DNA from: Alphaproteobacteria bacterium
GTDB taxonomy: Bacteria > Pseudomonadota > Alphaproteobacteria > Rickettsiales > JAFLCR01
Direction: 5' to 3'
DNA: 5,470 nt
Assembly: GCA_017302755.1 (NCBI GenBank)
Contig: JAFLCR010000074.1
Coordinates: 1 to 5,470 of the forward strand
Shown here: positions 1 through 5,470 of the stretch, piece after piece
Numbering within the stretch: the stretch's first letter is position 1
How the letters are laid out: the number at the start of each line of letters is the position of its first letter
The notes under the pieces: model-generated
Database searches by the model: none
What the model saw: the letters and a program-made list of their open reading frames with translations, nothing else
Told to the model about the DNA's origin: nothing
Translations under genes and position numbers: made by a program

Positions 1-1
1 C

Positions 2-280
2 TCGGTATTCGGCCAGGTGAACCGCAACCATACTCAGGAAGGCACTGGCCTCGGCCTGCCACTCTGTCGGATGTTTGCCGAGCTTCACGGCGGCAAGTTG
101 ACCTTGCATAGCGAGGTGAACCGCGGCACCAGGGTGATGATTCTCATCCCTGCTTCCAGGGTTCGTGCGGGCGGTGAAAAAGAAGTTCTTCCGGAAGCTT
201 CTGGGCATATTCCGGAGTCATCCGCCGCTGTTCCAGCGCAATCTGTCAACGATCAAAAAAGCACAGCGTCTGGCCGCTGA
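2..280 (+). CDS. Sensor histidine kinase, C-terminal fragment (5' end outside window)
   Basis: The frame is open from the left edge and ends at TGA 278-280, giving the last 92 residues of a larger protein. It begins inside the HATPase_c (GHKL) ATP-binding domain. SVFGQVNRNH matches the F box, and EGTGLGLPLCRMFAELHGG at about residues 13-31 is the G2 box and the helix after it. The strand TRVMILIP at about residues 45-52 closes the domain. A polar tail of about 37 residues follows, rich in Ser, Ala, Glu and Pro; no receiver domain is attached. The family autophosphorylates a histidine with ATP and passes the phosphate to a response regulator. The sensor and dimerisation parts are not visible, so signal and partner are unknown. 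A GTG at 17 could be read as a start, but it lies inside the conserved domain and is not the real start. The gene lies 163 bases upstream of cpaB on the same strand, so a regulatory link to the pilus is possible but unproven. Confidence 0.88.
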   Translation, partial: SVFGQVNRNHTQEGTGLGLPLCRMFAELHGGKLTLHSEVNRGTRVMILIPASRVRAGGEKEVLPEASGHIPESSAAVPAQSVNDQKSTASGR

Positions 281-312
281 GAAGGGGATTGCCCTGTCCT
301 AAGCATAAAAGC

Positions 313-340
313 TTGACTAAAGCCGTTCATTATTTATAGC
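313..340 (+). promoter_or_regulatory. Candidate sigma-70-type promoter for the cpa operon
   Basis: TTGACT at 313-318 differs from the -35 consensus TTGACA at one base. After 16 bases comes TATAGC at 335-340, which matches four of six -10 positions including the TATA core. The stretch around it is AT-rich compared with the genes. Transcription would start near 347, leaving a leader of roughly 95 bases before cpaB. This is pattern matching only; the -10 element is imperfect and could be shifted by a base or two. Confidence 0.35.
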
Positions 341-412
341 CTCAACCTGTTGCGTGTTAGGTAGATGCGTTTACGGATCCTTTACCCTCAAGTAATAAAA
401 CCCTGGGCTAAG

Positions 413-422
413 GTGACGTCAC
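413..422. promoter_or_regulatory. Perfect 10-base palindrome GTGACGTCAC upstream of cpaB
   Basis: GTGACGTCAC is an exact inverted repeat with no spacer, ending 21 bases before the cpaB start codon and downstream of the candidate promoter. A dimeric regulator could bind here. A perfect 10-base palindrome arises by chance about once per kilobase, so the position is the only argument for function. It does not extend beyond the ten bases. Confidence 0.18.
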
Positions 423-433
423 AACGGTTATTC

Positions 434-439
434 AGGTGG
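434..439 (+). promoter_or_regulatory. Ribosome binding site of cpaB
   Basis: AGGTGG lies four bases before ATG 444. It is a recognisable but imperfect Shine-Dalgarno sequence with short spacing. It supports the 444 start, which also gives a proper membrane anchor at the N-terminus of CpaB. Confidence 0.5.
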
Positions 440-443
440 ATCA

Positions 444-1472
444 ATGCGGCTCATAGGTTTTTTCATCGCAATTGCGTTGGCTACGGCAGCGGCGATCTTC
501 GCCACCCAATTCGTCAAGAAAGACGCCCAGGAAGAGAAAGTCAGGGTTGTCGTTGAGCCCAAGATCATCAAAGAAGAAGTGGCGAAGGTAGATATCCTTG
601 TCGCCCGTCAGGCTATTCCCATTGGTACTGCGCTGGACGCGGGTCTGCTGGACAGGAAGCCCTGGCCCCAGCATCTTGTGCTCGAAGATTTCATTGTCAG
701 TGACGGCAAGGGAGATGCTGGCATCATGGGGCTGGTGACGCGCACGCCGTTCCAGGCGGGCGAGCCGGTCATCCGTAGCAAGCTTGCCAATCCGAACGAT
801 CCGAGCTTCCTGGCTGCCAATCTCGGCAAGGGCATGCGTGCCGTCACGATTCCCGTGGATGCCATTTCCGGTGGTGCCGGCTTTGTTTATCCCGGCGATA
901 AGGTGGATGTGTTGATCACGCAGCGGGTTACGCTTGCCGTTGCGGATCCGCTTATTCCCGGTTCGAAGGACAAGCAGGAGAGTTTCACTGAGGTGCTGGT
1001 TTCTAACGTAAAGGTGATTGGTGTGGATCAGCGCGCCGTGTCGAATGCGGGCGAGGCGCCGACGCCTCCGTCGACGTTCACCCTGGAGGTGACGCAGGCC
1101 GACGCGCAGAAGCTGCGACTGGCCGAAAAGAACGCCATGCTTTCCGTGGCGCTGCGCTCCATGGCCGACAAGGATGAAATGACGATGATTCCGCCGACGG
1201 GCATTCCTGATCTGTCGCGCATCACGCCGCCTACCTATTTCCCTATGCTTTATTCCAGTGGTCAGGGTTATGCGGCGGATACAGTCAATCTCTTCGGGGA
1301 TGACCAGCCCACGCAGGGTGGCGCCACGAAGGAGCTGGATATTCGCAAGAAGCTTGAGTCCATGGCAGCACGCAAAACCGCGCTGACGGGTGGCGAGGCG
1401 GTGGGAAGTTCCGAGTCCGTGGTCGTGCTCCGCGGTGTGAAAAAAGAAACGGTAGGAGTGGAGCGTCCATGA
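444..1472 (+). CDS. cpaB: Flp pilus assembly protein CpaB (RcpC family)
   Basis: This is a 342-residue periplasmic protein of the Tad/Flp pilus, held by an N-terminal membrane segment at about residues 3-22 (LIGFFIAIALATAAAIFA) with charged residues after it. An SAF domain spans about 49-115: the strand VDILVARQAIPIGTAL, then TPFQAGEPVIRSKL. The RcpC/CpaB domain runs from about 127 to 240, with MRAVTIPVD, the turn VYPGDKVDVLIT, a strand VLVSNVKVIGVD and FTLEVTQADAQKLRLAEKNAMLSVALR split around a short Pro-rich loop. The protein ends with VVVLRGVKKE, resembling the closing strand of CpaB proteins. CpaB is thought to act with the CpaC secretin in the periplasm. At 342 residues it is longer than many family members, mainly because of the segment at about 241-322 between the core and the last strand. 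The start at ATG 444 is supported by AGGTGG and the membrane anchor. It is the first gene of the visible operon and overlaps cpaC by 4 bases. Confidence 0.93.
   Translation: MRLIGFFIAIALATAAAIFATQFVKKDAQEEKVRVVVEPKIIKEEVAKVDILVARQAIPIGTALDAGLLDRKPWPQHLVLEDFIVSDGKGDAGIMGLVTRTPFQAGEPVIRSKLANPNDPSFLAANLGKGMRAVTIPVDAISGGAGFVYPGDKVDVLITQRVTLAVADPLIPGSKDKQESFTEVLVSNVKVIGVDQRAVSNAGEAPTPPSTFTLEVTQADAQKLRLAEKNAMLSVALRSMADKDEMTMIPPTGIPDLSRITPPTYFPMLYSSGQGYAADTVNLFGDDQPTQGGATKELDIRKKLESMAARKTALTGGEAVGSSESVVVLRGVKKETVGVERP
1454..1463 (+). promoter_or_regulatory. Ribosome binding region of cpaC, inside the cpaB end
   Basis: Two purine-rich cores, AGGAG at 1454-1458 and GGAG at 1460-1463, precede two adjacent start codons, ATG 1469 and ATG 1472. 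AGGAG is 10 bases from the first ATG; GGAG is 5 bases from the first and 8 from the second. Either start is well served, and the ATGA overlap with the cpaB stop suggests translational coupling. Confidence 0.5.
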
Positions 1473-2878
1473 TGGTGGGGCATAAATGTAGGGCGATAAT
1501 TTTTTCTGCGACCGTCTCGCTGTGGGCTGGCGCGTCGTTCGCGGCAGGCAGCGCGCTCGTAGTGCCGGTCAATCGCTCCGATCTGATCGTGCTTCCCGAG
1601 GCAATGGCCGAAGTCATTGTGACGGATCCCAATACGGCCGACATTGCCGTGCATGGCACGACGCGGTTTTCCGTGCTTGGCAAAAAGGTGGGCACAACGG
1701 ATATCCGCGTATTCAACAAGGACAATAAGGTGATCAAGGAGTTCACCGTCAATGTCAGCTATGATCTGCCTGCGATCCGCAAGGCGCTGGGCACATTCTT
1801 CCCCTATGAGCGCATTGGCGTCGAAGTGGTGAACGAAGGCGTCGCCCTCACGGGTACGGTCACTGATGCGCAGGTGGCAAGCAAGGCGGTGGAGATCGTC
1901 AACGAATTCATCAACCCCGTTAGCGGCAGCGCTATGGGCAGCGGCAGCAGCAGTGGTGCTGGCGGCAGTACCTCAATGATCAATCCCAGTGCTATCAGCA
2001 AGATCATCAACCTGCTCCAAGTAACCAGTGGTCAACAGGTCATGCTCCGCGTCCGGATCGGCGAGTTGCAGCGCTCCTCGCTAAAGAACCTCGGCGCGAG
2101 GTTCTCCGCTAATAAGACGGCAGGCAATTTCAGTTACCTGACGGATACCGGTTCTGCCAGTGCGACGACGTTCGGCTCGCTCACCGCGGGCCTGACCACG
2201 GCGAACTGGGGTCTTTCGGCCTCGCTGGATGCGTTGGAGCAGAACGGCGTGTTTCGCATTCTTGCGGAGCCTAACCTTGTGGCGACATCCGGCGAAAAGG
2301 CGGACTTCCTGGCTGGTGGTGAATTCCCTATTCCAATTGCCCAAAGCAACAATACTCTTAGCATCACTTTTAAGCAGTTCGGTGTGGCAGTGCAGTTTAC
2401 GCCCTTCGTGCTGACGGCGAACAGGATTCGGCTGATCGTTCAACCCGAAGTTTCTGAGCTGACCAGCGCCGGATCAGTGCAGATTCAGGGTACTAGTGTT
2501 CCGGCTCTGACGTCTCGTCGCGCCCGCACCACGGTGGAGCTTGCGCCTGGGGAAAGCTTCATGATCGCTGGCCTCTTGAGTGACAAAATGAATAACAGCA
2601 TCGATCAGTTGCCCGGCGTTGGCGAGATTCCAGTGCTGAGCGCGCTGTTTCGCAGCACGAATTTCCAGCGTAACGAAACTGAACTGGTGATGGCGGTGAC
2701 TCCGTATATCGTAGATCCCGTCACGTCCTCGGAAATCCGCATGCCTTCGGATGACTATAAAATGCCCTCCATGATGGAGTCCGTATTCTACGGCGCGCTG
2801 GGTGCCCAATCAGGGGATGCGATCCGCATTTCCCAGACGCCGGGCTTCGAGGGGCCTGTCGGCTTCATGACGGAATAA
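1469..2878 (+). CDS. cpaC: Flp pilus outer-membrane secretin CpaC (RcpA family)
   Basis: This 469-residue protein is the outer-membrane channel for the Flp pilus. A Sec signal peptide covers about residues 1-25, with basic residues near the start, a hydrophobic stretch and likely cleavage after GASFA. The pilus/secretin N-terminal domain follows at about 30-97 (LIVLPEAMAEVIVTDPNTAD, then the strand KEFTVNVSYDL). A BON-like domain at about 101-148 contains IGVEVVNEGVALTGTVTDA. A Ser/Gly-rich linker lies at 152-169. The secretin domain starts near 190 (VMLRVRIGELQRSSLKNLGA) and includes FRILAEPNLVATSGEKADFL at 262-281, SRRARTTVELAPGESFMIAG at 349-368, LPGVGEIPVLSALF at 381-394 and LVMAVTPYIVDP at 406-417. 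These are characteristic secretin signatures. About 50 residues follow the last strand. The first four bases overlap cpaB. ATG 1472 is an equally possible start, removing only one Met. Confidence 0.95.
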   Translation: MMVGHKCRAIIFSATVSLWAGASFAAGSALVVPVNRSDLIVLPEAMAEVIVTDPNTADIAVHGTTRFSVLGKKVGTTDIRVFNKDNKVIKEFTVNVSYDLPAIRKALGTFFPYERIGVEVVNEGVALTGTVTDAQVASKAVEIVNEFINPVSGSAMGSGSSSGAGGSTSMINPSAISKIINLLQVTSGQQVMLRVRIGELQRSSLKNLGARFSANKTAGNFSYLTDTGSASATTFGSLTAGLTTANWGLSASLDALEQNGVFRILAEPNLVATSGEKADFLAGGEFPIPIAQSNNTLSITFKQFGVAVQFTPFVLTANRIRLIVQPEVSELTSAGSVQIQGTSVPALTSRRARTTVELAPGESFMIAGLLSDKMNNSIDQLPGVGEIPVLSALFRSTNFQRNETELVMAVTPYIVDPVTSSEIRMPSDDYKMPSMMESVFYGALGAQSGDAIRISQTPGFEGPVGFMTE

Positions 2879-2883
2879 AGAAA

Positions 2884-3492
2884 GTGAGTGGGAAGATGCC
2901 TAACCGCAACCATATGATCGCGCTGACGGGGTTGTTTCTCGCCGCCTGCAGCGTGATTCCCGACAGTGCCTATGTGAACCGCGGCCAGCCAGAGAACTTG
3001 ATCGACGTTTCTTCTGAGCGGGTGAATGTACGATTGGCTTCTGCAGAATCGGTGGACGAAGTTATCTCCTGGGTCAATCAGGACCAGCCCACACGTGCTG
3101 AAATTATTTGCCTGAGTGGCGACCAGACGTGCCAGCAAGCGCAGGAGGCGTTGTCGCAATTCGCTATTCCGGTGAAACATGTCGAGGCGGCGGATAATTC
3201 CGTGACCCTTATTTATGACCGGGTATTGGCTCGCGACTGCAACCACCGCTTCGTTACCAACCATATCAACCCCTACAACCTTAATCATTCCGGGTTCGGG
3301 TGCTCCACGGCTGTCAATATGTTGCAGATGGTCAGTGATAAGCAGCAATTTGTTAACCCGAACCTGCTAGATATGGTGGATGGCGACAAAGCTGCGTCGT
3401 CCGTGAAGGCGTATAATGCGCCGGTGCGGCCGCCTTCGGTGCAGTCCCAATTCAAGGACGATCTGGTTTCCAGTCAGCAAACTGGCAACTAA
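2884..3492 (+). CDS. cpaD: Flp pilus lipoprotein CpaD
   Basis: This 202-residue protein is the lipoprotein partner of the Flp pilus secretin. The N-terminus has basic residues, a hydrophobic run MIALTGLFLAA and the lipobox LAAC with Cys22. The next residue is Ser, not Asp, which favours the outer membrane. The CpaD signature appears at about 118-160: DCNHRFVTNHINPYNLNHSG, then FGC at 138-140, N and M spaced as in NMLQMV, and FVNP. Usual CpaD proteins read roughly DCG-x-WP, then FGCA and NLAAMV followed by DL.xPR, so this copy is divergent, notably HRF in place of the Trp-Pro part. Further cysteines are Cys76, Cys83, Cys119 and Cys140; disulfides are possible. The tail after about residue 170 is polar. 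GTG 2884, with GGAA eight bases upstream, is chosen as the start. ATG 2896 would move the lipobox Cys to position 18 and is a good alternative. It lies 5 bases after cpaC. Confidence 0.85.
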   Translation: MSGKMPNRNHMIALTGLFLAACSVIPDSAYVNRGQPENLIDVSSERVNVRLASAESVDEVISWVNQDQPTRAEIICLSGDQTCQQAQEALSQFAIPVKHVEAADNSVTLIYDRVLARDCNHRFVTNHINPYNLNHSGFGCSTAVNMLQMVSDKQQFVNPNLLDMVDGDKAASSVKAYNAPVRPPSVQSQFKDDLVSSQQTGN

Positions 3493-3534
3493 CCACCCCG
3501 GTCGTTCAAAGACCACCTCTTCACCGGATTTGGT

Positions 3535-4749
3535 ATGAGCCAACCAAGCCCAGTCATGGCCGTCATTGCTGATGTGGCGGAAAAAGACTTTGTAAACCAG
3601 GTTGCGAATGCGCTGGGTTACGAAGCGGCAGATGTTGTCATTGGCACGCCGATGAGTGCTGCGGGGTATCTGCAGACGCTTTCGCGCACGCCGCAATACA
3701 TTTTGATCGACATCGGCAACCGCAGCTACGACGTGCTACCTGAGTTGGACGTGATGGCGGAGAACTGCGAGGCAGATACGCGCGTCGTGGTGATTGGTGT
3801 GACGAATGATGTCACCTTCTATCGCGATCTGCGCCAGCGCGGCATCATCGAATATTTTATCAAACCTGCTAAGATCAACGAAATCCGCACCGCGCTGATG
3901 TACGAAGGTGCAACGCAGGCGTCTAAAACCTCATCCAAGGTTATCTCGTTCATGAGCGCCGCTTCCGGCGACGGCTCGAGCACCGTGGCGCTTAACACGG
4001 CCTATTGCCTGGCGGAGGAATTTAAAAAGCCCACTGTCATGATCGACATGGATTTTCAATTCGGCATGGTCGCGCGAAATCTGGATCTGAGCACGCCTTT
4101 CGGTATCAAGGAGTTGTTCGAGCATCCCGACCGTGCGATCGACAGCACGCTGGTCGAACGCATGCTCGCAGATTATGGAGACAATCTTAAGATCATCGCC
4201 GCGCCCAATGATTTGCGCCTGATGCCCTCCATCCGTCCCGAGACGATCCGCGACCTGCTGGTAACGCTGCAGCAGCGTTTCGAATATGTGGTGATCGATC
4301 TTCCGCATCTGTGGTCGACATGGATTGCCGCCGCACTCAGCGATTCGTCGCATATCGTAATGGTTGCCCAGCTATGGTTGCGCTCAGTGACGCATTCCGC
4401 GCGTCTGCTCGGCGCTTGGCGGGATATCGGTATTCGAGATGAGAATGTGACGGTGGTTGTGAACCGCAGCGGCGCCAAGTTCAAGGAGGGCATTACCTCC
4501 AAAGACTACGAGCGCGTCTGCAACAAGAAGGTGGATTTCTATTTCGGCAACGACATTAAGACGATTGTCAGCGCAGAAAATCAGGGCAAGACCATCCAGG
4601 AAGTGGGCAGCTCTATGCTGGCCCGTCAATTCCGGGAGTTTGCCTCGGGATTTCTGGATGGCGAGGCGCCAGCGGGCCAGGATAAGCTTAACCAATCTTC
4701 AAGCAAATCCCCGCTACACTCGCTTTCGTCAGTATTCAGCAAGCGATAG
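3535..4749 (+). CDS. cpaE: Flp pilus localisation ATPase-like protein CpaE (TadZ family)
   Basis: This 404-residue cytoplasmic protein joins a response-regulator-like domain to a MinD/ParA-like domain, the usual CpaE/TadZ plan; in other bacteria the family places the pilus machine, often at a pole. The receiver-like part is about 8-122: D13 near the first strand, D59 in YILIDI where the phosphoacceptor would sit, and FIKPAK with K110 at the conserved Lys position. The MinD-like part is about 135-375. Its P-loop region, SAASGDGSST at 141-150, lacks both lysines of the deviant Walker A pattern (KGGxGKT/S). Other elements are present: VMIDMDFQFGMVARNLDL at 168-185, a Walker-B-like YVVIDLP at 251-257 and VTVVVNR at 305-311. 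The last about 30 residues are polar and probably disordered. A weak GGA at 3526-3528 precedes ATG 3535. The 42-base gap after cpaD holds only a weak hairpin, so co-transcription is likely. Nucleotide binding cannot be assumed from the sequence. Confidence 0.93.
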   Translation: MSQPSPVMAVIADVAEKDFVNQVANALGYEAADVVIGTPMSAAGYLQTLSRTPQYILIDIGNRSYDVLPELDVMAENCEADTRVVVIGVTNDVTFYRDLRQRGIIEYFIKPAKINEIRTALMYEGATQASKTSSKVISFMSAASGDGSSTVALNTAYCLAEEFKKPTVMIDMDFQFGMVARNLDLSTPFGIKELFEHPDRAIDSTLVERMLADYGDNLKIIAAPNDLRLMPSIRPETIRDLLVTLQQRFEYVVIDLPHLWSTWIAAALSDSSHIVMVAQLWLRSVTHSARLLGAWRDIGIRDENVTVVVNRSGAKFKEGITSKDYERVCNKKVDFYFGNDIKTIVSAENQGKTIQEVGSSMLARQFREFASGFLDGEAPAGQDKLNQSSSKSPLHSLSSVFSKR

Positions 4750-4760
4750 CAAGCAACTCT

Positions 4761-5470
4761 ATGTTCGGAAAAAAGGGTGGAACGGCAGCAGGACGGCCCG
4801 GAACGGAGCAGCGCCCCATTCCGGCTGCCGCTCCGATAAAGGAGTCCGCTGCGCCGGCCGCGGCCCCGGCAGATCAGCAAAGCACGACTTTTGCCGCCAA
4901 CGCCACGCTTGAGCCTGTGGTTCCAGCGCCTGCGGCGCCAGCCGCCGCCGCTCCTCCCAAGCCTGCACCAGCGGTGGAGATGCAGCATGGCGTTCCTTTC
5001 ATCCGTTATACGGATCCCAAACTTGAGAATGCGGATTTTAAGGCAGCGAAACGCAAGCTGGTGGAAATTCTGATCGATAAAATCGACTTTGAGGCTATTG
5101 AGCGCATTCCAACGCGCGAAGGCAAGCGTGATAAAATCAACGAATCCGCAGCTAGCCTCCTGGCCAGTATCGATGTACCGCTCAACAGCGCCCAGGTTGA
5201 CCTGATCAAGAAGCAGTTGATCGACGAGGTGCTTGGCTTCGGCCCGATCGAGCCGCTGCTTAATGACGCCGAAGTTTCAGATATCATGATCAACGGCAGT
5301 AAGCAGATCTACATCGAAAAAAGCGGCAAGCTGCTGCTTTCCGACGTAACATTCACCAGCGAACAGCACCTCCTGAACGTTATTCAGAAAATTGTGGCAT
5401 TGGTTGGTCGCCGCGTTGACGAAACCAGCCCGATGGTGGACGCCCGCATGCCTGACGGATCGCGCTTCAA
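4761..5470 (+). CDS. cpaF: Flp pilus secretion ATPase CpaF (TadA family), N-terminal part (3' end outside window)
   Basis: The frame opens at ATG 4761 and runs off the right edge, giving 236 residues. MFGKK is a typical CpaF beginning. Residues about 18-74 are rich in Pro and Ala and form a flexible extension. From about 85 a helical segment (KAAKRKLVEILIDKIDFEAI) leads to the N-terminal domain of type II/IV secretion ATPases: EVLGFGPIEPLLNDAEVSDI at 156-175, MINGSKQIYIEKSGKL at 176-191, then LLNVIQKIVALVGRRVDETS at 204-223 and PMVDARMPDGSRF. These match the CpaF/TadA family closely. The Walker A and B boxes, Asp and His boxes lie beyond the window. The full enzyme forms a hexamer at the inner membrane and powers pilus assembly by ATP hydrolysis. 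There is no clear Shine-Dalgarno sequence; with only 11 bases after the cpaE stop, translation may depend on ribosomes arriving from cpaE. A later in-frame ATG at 4980 would remove the Pro/Ala segment and is less likely. Confidence 0.93.
   Translation, partial: MFGKKGGTAAGRPGTEQRPIPAAAPIKESAAPAAAPADQQSTTFAANATLEPVVPAPAAPAAAAPPKPAPAVEMQHGVPFIRYTDPKLENADFKAAKRKLVEILIDKIDFEAIERIPTREGKRDKINESAASLLASIDVPLNSAQVDLIKKQLIDEVLGFGPIEPLLNDAEVSDIMINGSKQIYIEKSGKLLLSDVTFTSEQHLLNVIQKIVALVGRRVDETSPMVDARMPDGSRF

Noticed and set aside
301..314. AAGC-ATAAAA-GCTT hairpin as a terminator of the kinase gene
   Set aside because: The stem is only four base pairs and no T run follows. The nearby AGGG-GATTG-CCCT at 283-295 is equally weak.
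365..556. A 63-codon + strand frame beginning in the cpaB leader
   Set aside because: It runs over the cpaB start in another frame, has no good ribosome binding site and no recognisable sequence; cpaB is clearly the real gene.
1285..1752. Overlapping 128- and 155-codon open frames on the minus strand across the cpaB/cpaC junction
   Set aside because: Both are antisense to conserved parts of CpaB and CpaC, have no family features and look like shadows.
2902..2914. Exact 13-base repeat AACCGCAACCATA, also at 20-32
   Set aside because: One such match is not unexpected by chance in a window of this size, and both copies are coding (NRNH).
2788..3348. A 186-codon open frame on the minus strand opposite cpaD
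   Set aside because: It lies opposite a convincing lipoprotein gene in an operon, shows no recognisable domain and is explained by codon bias of the + strand gene.
3500..3514. GGTC-GTTCAAA-GACC hairpin in the cpaD-cpaE gap
   Set aside because: A four-pair stem with no T run is too weak for a terminator, and the genes are expected to be co-transcribed.

Overview
This window is the 5' half of a Tad/Flp (Cpa) pilus operon on the + strand, preceded by the tail of a sensor histidine kinase gene. The conserved order cpaB-cpaC-cpaD-cpaE-cpaF, a CpaD lipoprotein, a receiver-like/MinD-like CpaE and an MFGKK start on CpaF point to an alphaproteobacterium. Base composition, judged by eye, is moderate (somewhat above 50% GC), which argues against the very GC-rich members of that class. 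I cannot name a genus.

Layout: positions 2-280 encode the last 92 residues of a histidine kinase (F box, G2 box and a hydrophilic tail). Positions 281-443 are a 163-base intergenic region with one plausible sigma-70-type promoter and a perfect 10-base palindrome just upstream of cpaB. From 444 onward the genes are tightly packed: cpaB (444-1472) overlaps cpaC (1469-2878) by 4 bases. cpaD (2884-3492) follows after 5 bases, cpaE (3535-4749) after 42 bases, and cpaF (4761 to beyond the window end) after 11 bases. This spacing indicates one transcript.

Functionally, cpaC makes the outer-membrane secretin through which the Flp pilus leaves the cell. cpaB and the lipoprotein cpaD are periplasmic/outer-membrane partners of that channel. 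cpaE is a MinD/ParA-like protein thought to place the machine in the cell. cpaF is the cytoplasmic secretion ATPase that powers pilus assembly. No pilin (flp), prepilin peptidase (cpaA/tadV) or inner-membrane platform genes (tadB/tadC) lie in the window; they would be expected downstream or elsewhere.

I see no evidence for an undescribed system. The points most worth a second look are the strongly degenerate ATP-binding loop of CpaE, the histidine kinase directly upstream, the divergent CpaD, the extended CpaB, and the low-complexity segments in CpaC and CpaF. No RNA genes, CRISPR arrays, insertion sequences or attachment sites were found.
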